A DNA stretch of 64,000 nt from Pollenia angustigena (Eukaryota; Arthropoda; Insecta; Diptera; Polleniidae), in NCBI GenBank assembly GCA_930367215.1, contig OV884056.1:197697310-197761309 (forward strand), written 5' to 3'. The notes below the pieces were generated by a model. The model had not been told where the DNA came from and made no database searches. It saw nothing but the letters and a program-made list of their open reading frames with translations. The position numbers and the translations under genes were made by a program. Of the stretch, positions 46,349 through 57,959 are shown piece by piece (within the stretch, counting starts at the first letter, position 1; each line of letters starts with the position of its first letter).

Positions 46349-47545
46349 CACAGCAATAGCTATGCAACAATTTTCTATGTCATTCATATTTCTAAAAAAA
46401 AAAAAAAATAGTTTGTAAAAATTAAAAATATTTTGCAACCAAATTGAAATGAAATTTGATGGTTTGAGTTTGATACGTTGCTTTGTTAAGCAAAACCAAC
46501 TATTACCAATACAAACATATTATTTGTCAAATCAGTTTGAACTTGGCATTCGTGCTTTAGCTCCTTTACGAGTGAAGGTAACGATTTTGAGTTTCATAAT
46601 AAAAACAAAAGGTTGAAAATCTAAAGTTTCTTGAATTTTCATTAAAAAATTACGAAGAAAAAACCAGTAAAAAAAACTTGTCTGAAAATACACGGAACTG
46701 CATTAAATGAGATTTAATTGAATTTCTTAATAAAATTAAATTTTTTCATTTCCCATTAAAATTCTACAGTTTCCGTGTAGATATTTAATTTGATATCAGT
46801 TTTTTGGGATAAAAGAGGCGAACGGCATTTTCGTTTGAAAATTTGCCAAAATTTCTAAAACCCTTTGTAATTATTACTTGTTCTGTTGGCTATGTACCTA
46901 TTCTTTTGATAACTTTAATAAAGCTTTTTTCAATTTAGTTTGTATCAAAAATGGTAGATGTCGCTTTACTAAAAAGTTCTAAAACTAAAGTTACAATATT
47001 TTTAGTGATACATACTTCAAATTAGTAACTCACACATTGTTTTCATTCTGTTTCCTACTAAACATTCTAAATTCTAAAGCTTTTAATGGTTTTTAATAAA
47101 GTTAAAAGAGAAGTTAGCTCTAAAGAGACTGTGAAAAACAAAGTTGCCCAATCAGTTTTATATATTTATAAATTAAATTATTTTTGTTTCCTACGGAATA
47201 AAAAGTCGATACTTTCCACATTTTAATTATAAAAAATGGGCATCATAAAAAACTAATGAGTTTAATTTTCTTCTTTTTTATGCAATGAATTTATTTTGCT
47301 AAATTTTTAAATCTGCATATATATACATGTGTATGTTTAAAAATAGAAAAATAAGCCGTCGGTGGTCAGGTACTTTTTTTAAAATTCGGCTCTTTTAGGG
47401 AGTAAACCAGTAAAACTTTGAAACTTCTTATATATTTTATTTATTGTTTGGCCAAGGTGTTAGTTTTAAAGTTTAAAATATTTAAGTTAGCTAATAGGGC
47501 CTAAATTTTTCCATTGTAAATTAAAAACACATTTAATTACATTTT

Positions 47546-47586
47546 GTCCCAACGTTTCGTCAATTTTTTGTTGACTTCTTCAGAGG
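47546..47586 (-). other. best-preserved hammerhead-like motif
   Basis: On the minus strand: CCTCTGAAGA, A, GTCAA, CAAAAAA, TTGAC, GAAACGTTGGGAC. GTCAA/TTGAC makes a perfect 5-bp stem between CUGANGA-like and GAAA boxes, separated by one extra A. Units A, B, A' and E have lost part of it. Confidence 0.45.
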
Positions 47587-48956
47587 AACAATTTTAAAGT
47601 GTGTATATATTACATTAAATAAAATTTAAGTAAACGAAATAATTTTTAATTATTTAATTGACATTATTTTAATTTTAATTTGTGTAATTTAAACTTGGTC
47701 GCTAATAAATTATCCAATTGCCACCCTTTAAAACCAATAAAGATTATACCAAATTCGCAACTTATCCAAAAAAAATGTATATGTATATAACTTTGGTACT
47801 TTTTCGAAATTCGATAATTCGATAATAATGTGTTATCTGTCAAAAAGCCTCTGTTAACTGTCGGATAACAGCTAACGCCAAGTTATAATAATGGCCTTTA
47901 GAAACATAAAATTATAAGTGCAGGGTACTTAGTGAATGAGAACCTATAAAATGTTAATACTTTTTTGTTGTTGGACTGGTTATTTAGAATTTTCGTTAAT
48001 ATTGTACCTAAAGACATAAAATTCAACATGCAATGTTCTGAGTCGAGGGGAATCTATAAAAGGGAATTTTTCGGTACTTTTTGGTTCTTCAACTTTTACT
48101 TTTTAAATTTCCGTCAGCGTTGGACCTAGAAACATAAAATTAAACATGCAAGGTCCGGAGCAAATTAGAAACTGTGAGGAGGCCTTTTTGTAACTTTTTC
48201 GTTCTACAACTGGTTTTTTTAAAATTTTTTTTAATATAGGACCTAAGACCATTAAAATAATCATGCAATGTCTTGAGGGAATGAGAATCTATAGGAGGTA
48301 TTTTTTGTAATTTTTTTGTTTTTCCACTGGTACTTTTTGAATTTTTGTTAGGTTTGGACCTAGAAACATAACGGAAATTAAAAAATTACCAGTTGAAGAA
48401 AAAGTACCAAAAAAAAAAACTCCATCTTATATCTCATTCACTCAGGACATTACATGTTTAATTTTATAAGATGCTGGTAGTTTTTGAAATGTACTAAAAT
48501 TTTAAAGCTGGAAACATAAAATTACCAAGCAAAATTATATAAAACAAAACATTAATGCTATATACCATCGACGTCAAGTACTTTGTTCTAGAAGAATTTT
48601 TTATGGGGTTTAAGTGGAACAATAGACCAACTTGTTCCATTACTAATCAGAACTTTGATATAACTTTGAGCCAAATTTCAAATCGCCCCTTTGTTACGGT
48701 TATTAACTATCAGAATAATATAATTGAAATCTAAAATTGAGTGTGTGATTGGAATGACCGAATACTATCTACTTTTCCAATTCAATTTGAATTTTCAAAA
48801 ATATTTCGTTTTAAAAGCTAAATCCCTATACTTTAAGTACTAATTATCTTGACCAGAAATCCTCTTAAATCCAAAATAAATACGTTAGTTTTAAAAATAA
48901 TTTAAATTTACTGTTTTTTTTTTTTTTTTTTTGAACAAATTGGGCCTTATTTAAAT

Positions 48957-49104
48957 TTATAAAACTAATTTTTTATGAAACTAAAAAAAAAATTTTAAAA
49001 TGTCGGGAGTAGAAATATTAAAATTAATTTATAAAACTTATTTTTTATGAAACTAAAAAAAAAAATTTAAAAATGTCGGGAGTAGAAATATTAAAATTAA
49101 TTTT
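48957..49104. repeat. 74-bp tandem duplication in unit D
   Basis: TTTTTTATGAAACTAAAAAA through GTCGGGAGTAGAAATATTAA occurs twice in a row; the other units have one copy. Confidence 0.8.
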
Positions 49105-51232
49105 TTGAATTTGCACAAAATATCAGCTTCTTTTCTAGTTTAATCTCAATATCTTGGCATACTAATCTTTAAAATATGAGTCCATAGAAACTTTAAAAAC
49201 TTTTTATAAAGTTTAAAATTTTATTTATTTATGGTCATCGCCTATTTTCAGTTCTTTAAGGTCCAATCAGACATGACTTAAACATAATGCCAAAGCCGTA
49301 ACTATCAAAATTCAATTGGTTCGTATGGTCATGGTTTTGTATGGCTTTGGTTATGTCACATCTAATTTTAGCTATAAATCGATTCTTTATAATCAATTTC
49401 TCAATCCAAATAAAAAACCAAATTTTTATCACATATAAAAATAAAAATGTAAAAATAAATTAGTTTAATAGTAAAACTTATACCTAATCGTTACAGTTAA
49501 TTATATTCATACATACAAAAATTGCGAAAAATTTAGTATGTACCTATAACAATTAATAATAAAGCGCAACATTTTGTAATACATTCGACTTTATTAATTC
49601 TTAAATATTTTGATTTCCCTTTTCAATATTTCCGTTTTGTCATTCTATTAGTAGGAATTCAAAAAACAGTTTCCCCTCCTAGTGGCAACACTTTTTTCCG
49701 TTTTTCAATTTTTCTTGTAGGATAGACTATTCTTCCACCTTTCGTTCTTTGTCAGTCTAATAAGAAATTTTAAAGCGATCGGTGCATTAAGTTTTGTGCG
49801 GTGTTGTTCAATTCGATATATTTTCTAAAATAGTGTTTGAAAGTTATTAAAAAGTAGTGAAAATTATAATTATTGTGTGTTTTGTAAAATAAAAGTGTTT
49901 TAATCTTTTTATTTCTTAAATGTGTACAGGTATTTTTGTTTAAAAATTGGCAAATTTTCTATCGTCTAGTTTTTGTCGTATAATGCTAGTGTGTATGTAT
50001 ACTTGAATAAAGGGTTAAGAAAAAGCTTAGTTTGGAGAGTTTGTAGAGTTTTTCTAAAGCGTTCAAAGTAGAGCTTTTGAAATTTAATTTAAATAAAAGA
50101 TTGCAGATGTCACTTTTAGAAATTTTAGGGCAGGTTATCACAAAAGAGCTTTTGAATTCCAGACACGTAAAAAACGTTTGAAGTCGATATTACAAATAGA
50201 GAGTGGCGTGAGGACATTGCTAGTTTATTTTTTAATAACACATACTTTAGTAAAAACTTAAAAGACCACACTGATAAGTTTCCTTTGAAGTTGAATGTTT
50301 TAAGTCGTTTTATATTAATGTCTTTTTTCCATTTCATTTAAATCTTTTAAGTTTTTAAAATTGACGGAAATAAGGGTATTTACTTTGTAAAGCAATTGCC
50401 GCTTCCACTTAAAATTTCGAAATATTATATGTATAACCTATTGTTCATTTAATTTTTCACTTTGGTGTTAAGAAAATGGGACTACTCGCTCATTAATTTC
50501 TTGTAGGGGTTGGATGCAATATAATTTTGGTTACTTTTTTTCGCTTTTGGTTACTTTATTTTTACATTTTGGTTCCAAATTTTTTTGGTCGGCATCGCTG
50601 ATTATGACTTGTTCTGTTGTGTACGTATACTTTTGATTACAAGATAAAATTATAGGTTTGCAGCTTTAATAAAGGTGTTTACAATTTAGTTCTTATCAAA
50701 AATTGTAGATGTCGCTTTACTGAAAAGTTTCAAAACTAAAGTTACAATATTTTTAGTGAAATGTACTTCAAATTAATAACTCACACATTGTTTTCATTCT
50801 GTTTCCTACTAAACATTCTAAATTCTAAAGCTTTTAATGGTTTTAAATAAAGTAAAAGAGAAGTTAGCTCTAAAGAGACTGTAAAAAACAAAGTTGCCCA
50901 ATCAGTTTTATATATTTATAAATTAAATTATTTTTGTTTCCTACGGAATAAAAAGTCGATATTTTCCACATTTTAATTATAAAAAATGGGCATCATAAAA
51001 AACTAATGAGTTTTATTTTCTTCTTTTTTATGCAATGAATTTATTTTGCTAAATTTTGAAATCTGCATATAAATACATGTGTATGCTTAAAACTAGAAAA
51101 ATAAGCGGTCGGTGGTCTGGTCCTTTTTTTAAAATTCGGCTCTTTTAGGGAGTAAACCAGTAAAACTTTGAAACTTCTTATATATTTTATTTATTTTTTG
51201 GCCAAGGTGTTAGTTTTAAAGTTTAAAATATT

Positions 51233-54125
51233 TAAGTTAGCTAATAGGGCCTAGATTTTTCCATTGTAAATTAAAAACACATTTAATTTCATTTTGTCCC
51301 AACGTTTAAATTTTTTGTTGACTTCTTCAGAGGAACATTTTAAAAGTGTGTATATATCACATTAAATAAAATTTAAGTAAACGAAATAATTTTTAATTAT
51401 TTAATTTGTAATTGACATTATTTTAATTTTAATTTGTGTAATTTAAACTTGGTCGTTAATAAATTATCCTATTGCCACCCTGTAACTTGCGCTGTAACAG
51501 CTATATTTAAAACCAATTAACAATGAAATAAAGATTATACCAAATTCGCAACTTATCCAAAAAAATGTATATATAACTTTGGAACTTTTTCGAAATTCGA
51601 ACGTTTAAGGAGTGGTACTTTTTTACAAAACTTTTTTCTCCATTCATTGACATATATGTACGTATTCAATGGGGAGAAATAAGTACCAAAAAGTGAAAAT
51701 ACGGGAAATTAAATTTCTTTTTTTACTTTTTCATGCTGCATGTTGTAATTCTTGCATTTTCTATAATATTAAACCTAGAAACATAAAATTATAAGTGCAG
51801 GGTACTCAGTGAATGAGAATATGTAAGTAGGTCCTTTTTGGTACTATTTTGTTCTACAAAGGGTACAATGTTTTAATTTTTGTTAATATTGGACCTAGAA
51901 ACATAAAATTAAACATGCTATGTTCTGAGTGGAGGGGAATCTATAACAGGGAATGGTTTGTAAGTTTTTGTTTTTCAGCGGGTACTTTTAAAACTTTTGT
52001 TAGTATTGGTCCTAGAAACTTAACGGAAATTGAAAAATTACCAGTTGAAAAAAAATTTACCAAAAGTTTCCTTCTTATTTCTCATTAACTCAGGACATTG
52101 CATGTTAGAAAGAATTGGTAAAAGGGATCTTTTTAGTACTTTTTCGTTCTTTAACTGGTATGTACTTTATCAAATTTACTGTAATAAATAAGCTAGAAAC
52201 ATAAAGTTACCAAGCAAAATTCTAAAACAATAATAACAATTATCAGAATAAGAAAATTTAAATCTAAAAATGTGTCTTTCATCTACTGCGTATTATTTAT
52301 TTAAGTCTGAGTTCATACGGCTCATGTCTTATTGACAAGATTTTTCATTTTTCTTCTTTCAACATGAATTGGCGTTCAAATGATTCATGTCATGTTGATG
52401 ACATGTTTTTTATTATGTATAGTCGTGTGTATGCATGTGTGCTTTTCGATATTAAAAACAAAATTAAACAACGAATGAAAAAGCAAAACGTATTGACAGT
52501 GCATGCATCTGTGTACTCGTTTCTTTTCCCCTCGTCCCTCTCGCCTATAAAGTAGCAATCATATCAATAAGACATGAGCCGTATGAACGCAGACTAATTT
52601 AGGAATACTAGTTGTTGTTGTTGGACAGTACTAATTAAAATTAAAGCGCATTTGTGATAAGCTCTTGCTTAATTTGGATTTTTAAGTAATTCTTTTCGCC
52701 CAAAATTTGGGCCTTTTTTTAATCGAAATATTAAAATATGCAAGCAATAAAATTGAGAAATGTGCAAAATAAAACTGCAAAACTAATTTTGAAAACCATC
52801 CAATTCGAAATATTTCGTTTTACGTTAGTTTAAAACATTATTTAACGAAAAATCTTGTTCAATTTCAATTGACTGTGTTTTTTATTATACAAATTATTTA
52901 TATTTATAAAACAAAATTTTTATGAAACTTAAGAAGATTTTAATAATGTCGGGGGCAGAAATATTAATAAATAAATTTTTTTGAGTTTTTGAATTTGCAC
53001 AATATATTCTCGTTTAATTTCAATATCGTGGCACACTCATCGTTAAATTTTTTGAAACCATACTTTTTGTTCAAAAACAGATTGTTAAATTTGCAAAATG
53101 TGTATTTCTACGAATTATGCAAACATTTTTGTCCAAGCAAACCACTTAAAATAGACTTTCCCTAATAAATAATGAGTGGCTTAAAATCCATAGAAACTTG
53201 TAAAACTTTTTATAAAGTTTAGAATTTTATTTATTAATGGTCATCGCTTATTTTCAGTTCTTTAAAATCCAATTAGACATGACTTAAACATAATGCCAAA
53301 GCCGTAACGATCAAAATTCAATTGGTCTGTATGGTCACGTTAATGTCGCAATGGTAAGTCACCTCTAATCAATTACAGTGTTGCCCATAAGTTTGGGTCA
53401 AACAGCTGTTTTGTATGGCTTTGAGCTTTAATTCAATTCTTAATTGACAATTTCTTAAATCCAAAAAAATTTAAAAAATAGAATGATTTAATAGTAAAAT
53501 TTTTAATCGTTACAGTTTATTATATTTATACATACAAATACACGAAAAAAATAGTAGGTATGTATATCAATACAGTATTAAACGTATCATTTTGTGATGC
53601 ATTTTACTTAATTATTTCATAAATATGCACCTTTCTTGATTTCCGTTTTATCATTTCAATAGTAGGAATTCAAAAGACAATTTCCCTTTTTAGTGGCAAC
53701 ACTTTTTTCCGTTTCCATTTTTGCGGTTGTTTCTTGTAAGATAATTCTTCCTCCTTTCGTTTCTTGTCAGTCTAATAAGAAATTTTGTGGCGATCGGTGC
53801 ATTAAGTTTTGTGCGGTGTTGTTCAATTGGATATATTTACTAAAATAGTGTTTGAAATTAATTAAAAAGTAGTGAGAATAATAATTATTGTGTGTTTCAT
53901 AAAATAAAGGTGTTTGAATCATTTTATTTCTTAAATGTGTACAGGTATTATTGTTTAAAAATTTGCAAATTTTCTATCATCTAGTTTTTGTCGGATAATG
54001 TTAGGGGGTATGTATACTTGAATTAAAAGTTAAGAAAAAGCTTAGTTTTGAGAGTTTGTAGAGTTTTTCTAAATCGTTCAAAGTAGAGCTTTTGAAATTT
54101 AATTAAAATAAAAGATTGCAGATGT
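51233..54125 (-). repeat. diverged partial macrosatellite unit E (inverted)
   Basis: Collinear with other units but much more diverged, with insertions (for example 53060-53165) and a MITE at 52305. It ends near 54125 in the region matching about 9130 of unit B. Its age suggests the array is old, while the A/B duplication is recent. Confidence 0.75.
52305..52594. mobile_element. 290-bp Harbinger-type MITE, TAA duplication
   Basis: GTCTGAGTTCATACGGCTCA through TGTCTTATTGA and the matching inverse end, flanked by TAA at 52302-52304 and 52595-52597. A 3-bp TWA duplication fits PIF/Harbinger. The 63-codon ORF inside is not recognisable. Confidence 0.75.
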
Positions 54126-55016
54126 CTCAACAGAGCTTTGGGAGTGAAGACACTTTGAAAACATTCGTATTCAATATTACAGCGTTGCCAGAATCATGGT
54201 TTTGTCATTGATGATTTTTTGACATTAAGTTATATGTAGATTTTTTTTTAGAAATTATGATTTCTTATTTTTAAAAATTATGAATTTTACTTTAAGTTTG
54301 TTTGTATTGGCTTTGCATACTTTTGTACCCAGTGTCTAGAATATAAAAAATATTAAAAAAAAGGTTGTTCATTTTGTGAATATCGATGAAAAAAAATTAT
54401 TTGTAAAAGAAAAAAACGTATTCTTATAAAGTTTCATATACATACCTATTAGAGAACAAAAAAGTTCAAGTACGAGTATGAAAACGTAAAACTAATGGAA
54501 CTAAAGAAGCTTTTAGTTTGAAAAGTTCACCTTCCATATTTATGATAACTTTTTAACAAAGTACATACGTATCTATCTATATATGTATGTATGTACATTA
54601 GAGCGACTCAAAAAAAAGTGTTTTTGTTACCCCTCTGAACGTAAAGCTTGATATGTTTTATGATGATTCCCATATTTTGGTTCTAGCGTTGACCATCCGT
54701 GAGTTGGACCATTTTTAAAAAAGGGATTTTTTCAGTTTTTCTAATTTTTTTTTGTTTTTTGCTCCAAGACGACAAATAAAATTTGGAGCAGCTTCCAATG
54801 TTATATAAAACTTGACCACTTGCGACCTACTAATTGAAATATTTAACTAAACACATATTTTCGTTTTGGATTTTCATACAAATTCTAGATATGTGGAAAA
54901 TATGTTCTGCTTTACATATTCTTAAATTTGGCCCCTGCAGCGCCTAGGATGCCCCTAGATGGGTCAAATGTATGACCAACCCCACTTTATTTTTCATCTT
55001 AATCATTTATTTCTAA

Positions 55017-55908
55017 AGCTAAGATCCCACTATTGGCTCAAAAAGCACAATCTGTGACGATTTTTATCGTGCTTAATCGGCACACATTAAAAAACTTTGC
55101 ACAATTTTTTCTTAGGTGGTCCCATTATCGTCGCACATTGTGACATTTTTTTCGGTTCATATCGGCCAAAACTCAATTGCGACAATAATCGGTACAATGC
55201 GGTCACACTATCGTGCTATTTGGGCAAATTAAATCAAATGTTTTTGTTTATTTACTTGTTGGCAGACATAATTTTACTTTAGAAATTCGCAAAATTCTCC
55301 GTCCGAATATTAAATTATGTTTCCTAACAATTTTAAATAATATGTTAATACCTATATGTATAATAAAAAATATATTCAATTTCATTCAAACTTACTGCAC
55401 TTGTTCTTTTTTTTTGTAATTGATGTTTTGTAAACAGATGTTTACAAACCAGGGATGGCAACATCGATACAACTGCAATGTTTTGGTTAAAGCGAATTGT
55501 TTTCTTTCATTTAGTAGTACAAATGTACTTTTTAACGTTTCAATACATAAATAATAGATAAAACAAATGTAATTTTGGTACAATTAAGCTCAAAAAAGTA
55601 AAATTTTTGTAGCCAGTTTGTGCAATTTAAAAATTTCGTTTTGCCATCCCTTGTATCGGCGCTGATTGGCGACTGTTATCGGCACACAAGTGGCCGATAA
55701 AAATCGGTACATATTAAACCATTTGATTGCTCCACATTGTGCAAAATAGTGTTCACATTATCGGCGCATCTAGGTTAATTTTGATTGTCCACAGTCAGCA
55801 CAATTTCGGCACAGATTGTCGCATATTAAAACATTTTGACCGTTCACACTATCGGCACATGAAATACGCCAAAAATTGGTACATTGCGCCGATAGTGGGA
55901 TCTTAGCT
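55017..55908. mobile_element. Harbinger-like element with TAA duplication and known empty site
   Basis: AGCTAAGATCCCACTATTGG and reverse AGCTAAGATCCCACTATCGG, flanked by TAA on both sides. The other tandem copy reads TTTCTAACATACC (56215) at the equivalent point, a single TAA with no insert, which proves the ends and the 3-bp duplication. The interior has many ATCGGCAC/ATCGGCGC words. 892 bp; short ORFs inside are not recognisable. Confidence 0.9.
55450..55653. mobile_element. nested element with CAGGGATGGCAA ends
   Basis: CAGGGATGGCAACATCGATA at 55450 and reverse CAAGGGATGGCAAAACG ending 55653. hAT-like termini, no matching 8-base flanks. A similar CAAGGGATGGTCAAA end lies near 22614 and in reverse near 45757. 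Confidence 0.5.
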
Positions 55909-57131
55909 TAACAAACCTACCCGCTATCTCCATTCCTTAAGCGAGCTCCCATACAAAATAGTCAATACAGATTAGAAATATATTGAAAAAAGCCCCATAA
56001 CTGCCAAGGAATCGCCGCTAGGGGGATAAAATGTGTGACCGGCCTCCATAATTTCTTGCCATACTTGCCATATATCTCCACCCCTTAGGGGGGCTCCCAT
56101 ACAAATATGGCGGTTTAATAAAATTCTTAAATGTGGCCTCTGCAGCGCCTAGGATGCCCCTAGATGGGTCAAATGTATGACCAACCCCACTTTATTTTTC
56201 ATCTCAATCAATTATTTCTAACATACCTACCCTCTATCTCCATTCTTTAAGGGGGCTCCCATACAAAATGTTCAATGCAGACTAAAAATATATTTAAAAA
56301 AAGTTCCATAAATGCCCAGGAGTCGCCCCTAGTAAGATTACATGTATGACTGGCCTCAATTAGTTTCTCGAGACATACATACTTGCCCCTTGTCACCACT
56401 TTTTAGATGGGCTTGTTTTGTTGCAGCTTCGTTATTTATACGTCTGCAAGAAGCCTAGCTGCATTTTCTAATTTTTTATGAATTTTTAAAAAACAAAAAT
56501 TTCGAAATGTTGGCAAAAAAATTCATTTTTTTTTTTTTAAATATTAGGAAAACCCGAATTATGTTAAATCGCCACGTGCCCGGCTTGTTTTTTCAACTTG
56601 CATAGTGTATCTTTTAAAAGGTGTTCCGACATTATTTTAATAACTTTTCCATTAGGAATTAATCTAGCAAAATCCAAATTTTTCAATGTGTTTTTTTTTT
56701 AAATGCAATTTTTTCAAAATATATAATATTAAATTAAGAACCTTAGGATTTCATATCTCTAATTTTAGAACTTAATTACTTTCAATGAAAAGATAAAGTA
56801 TCCATCTAAATAAAGAAGTTCTTATTCACTAATTTAATGGATTTAAAATGTATATTTTAGAAAAATTCGTATTCAAAATATAACTGAAAACACAATTATA
56901 ATCTATTTGATTTTGTATAAATACAGCAATTATGTATTTATGTATGTATGTACTCCAATTCAAATAGTTTACATAATAAAAAGTGTTTTTATAAAAAATT
57001 AATAAGTTTTACCTTTTAGCCCTTGTTATAAAAAATTTGGATTAAAAAAGATTTGAAGATTTTTCTCTTCAAAATATGATTTTTTTTATCGCCAAATGAT
57101 AATTTTCTTTCCAAAGCTTCTGGCAACGCTG

Positions 57132-57496
57132 AATAGAGTATTAAAAACTGACATTTTCTAAACAAATTTTAAATTTTACAGCCTGTTCATCAATTTCGAA
57201 CGTTAACGTTCGCATAGAAAATTACATTTAAAACAAAACCAAATTTTAGGATTTTGTTTTTGCTTTAAATTGTTTTTGCGAGCGTTCAATTAAATATTAA
57301 TTATTTTTATTAAGCAAAATTTCCTTCAAGTTGTTAAAAACTTTAGACCAACAATTTTAAAAATGCTAACTAACTTTTGTTAGTAAGTTAACACAAGTCA
57401 TTTGCGATAAAAAAAAATCAATTTTATTGTTGAATTGAGCTCTTCGATATTCACACATTTGTTTATGTGTATTTTATTTTTAAAAAAATTTATTAA
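57132..57496. other. AT-rich intergenic stretch
   Basis: No gene or paired repeat noticed. Confidence 0.45.
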
Positions 57497-57959
57497 GGCT
57501 AGGGTCTTGAGATCTCAGTTAAACTAAGTTTAGTTAATCTGAAAACAAATTTGTGCCGTCATTACCAAGTTTGTATACAATGAAATCATTAATGAAATAA
57601 TAAATGAAAACTCACACATAATCAGTAAGATGCAATTTCAATGTAAAAAGTAATTTTGTAAGTTTGATGCATTTTTGTAATATAATATTGTTTATCTATT
57701 CGACACCTTAAAAAGTGTTTGGTTTGACTTACTGAGGCCAAGTTTTTGAGATGTGGATTAAGTTTAAACTTGGTTTAACGTAGTCCGAAACTTGGATTGT
57801 TCCTGCGAAATGTGATTTTTTTATTATTTCATTAAAGACCGACATTTTAAGCAAAATGAAGCTGAGCCGTTAAAGTTTTGTGTACAAACTTGGTGAATGC
57901 GGCAGAAATCTGTTTTCAGAAACTGAACCTAGTTTGACAGAGATCTCAAAACCCCAGCC
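57497..57959. mobile_element. MITE with ~75-bp TIRs, GGCTAGGGTCTTGAGATCTC
   Basis: Left GGCTAGGGTCTTGAGATCTC and reverse right GGCTGGGGTTTTGAGATCTC continue through CTGAAAACA, TTTGTGCCG/TTCTGCCG and CCAAGTTTGTA. A third, weaker copy (GGCCAAGTTTTTGAGATGTG) lies internally at 57743. Flanks TAA/TGA could be a decayed 3-bp duplication. The ORF at 57880-58173 starts in the TIR and is chance. Confidence 0.75.

Larger units (their letters stand above)
45786..46564 (+). mobile_element. Harbinger-like element with MADF ORF (right copy)
   Basis: Same termini as 21953-22590 (GGACTAAAGCACGATGGCCA and inverse of GGAGCTAAAGCACGAATGCC), 157 bp longer because of the MITE at 45888-46044. The MADF ORF is at 46178-46348. 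Confidence 0.6.
45385..47482 (-). repeat. right arm of the large inverted duplication
   Basis: Reverse complement of 20541-22992 with the left arm's ~500-bp segment missing and an extra MITE at 45888-46044. Order along the plus strand: transposon end (45385-45621), spacer, MADF element, linker, unit C twin (46873-47482), then unit D. Confidence 0.8.
47483..51232 (-). repeat. macrosatellite-like unit D (inverted, no LINE/SINE)
   Basis: A complete B-type unit in reverse, 3750 bp. It holds the best hammerhead-like motif (47546-47586), the minisatellite (about 47900-48530) with an unrelated insertion near 47815-47885 (GATAATTCG and TCGGATAACAG words), a T run at 48915-48934, and a 74-bp tandem duplication (48957-49104). 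Confidence 0.85.
54919..56400 (+). repeat. tandem duplication of a ~300-bp block
   Basis: TTCTTAAAT then GCCCCTGCAGCGCCTAGGAT through GGGTCAAATGTATGACCAAC occurs at 54919 and again at 56124. Each unit has two half-repeats with TATCTCCA and GGGGGCTCCCATACAAA-type words. The first copy is split by 55017-55908. Confidence 0.8.
54180..57131. mobile_element. hAT-like composite element, CAGCGTTGCCAGAA ends
   Basis: CAGCGTTGCCAGAATCATGG (54180) and reverse CAGCGTTGCCAGAAGCTTTG (ending 57131). The first bases are hAT-like, but the 8-base flanks (CAATATTA and AATAGAGT) do not match. Inside are an imperfect tandem duplication (54919-56400) and a Harbinger-like insertion. No transposase is seen; both termini followed by AT-rich ATGATT or AAATGATAAT words. 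Confidence 0.6.

Noticed and set aside
54600..54760. LTR retrotransposon or endogenous retrovirus remnant in the 54-57 kb block
   Set aside because: No gag, pol or primer-binding motifs; the block is bracketed by hAT-like inverted ends.
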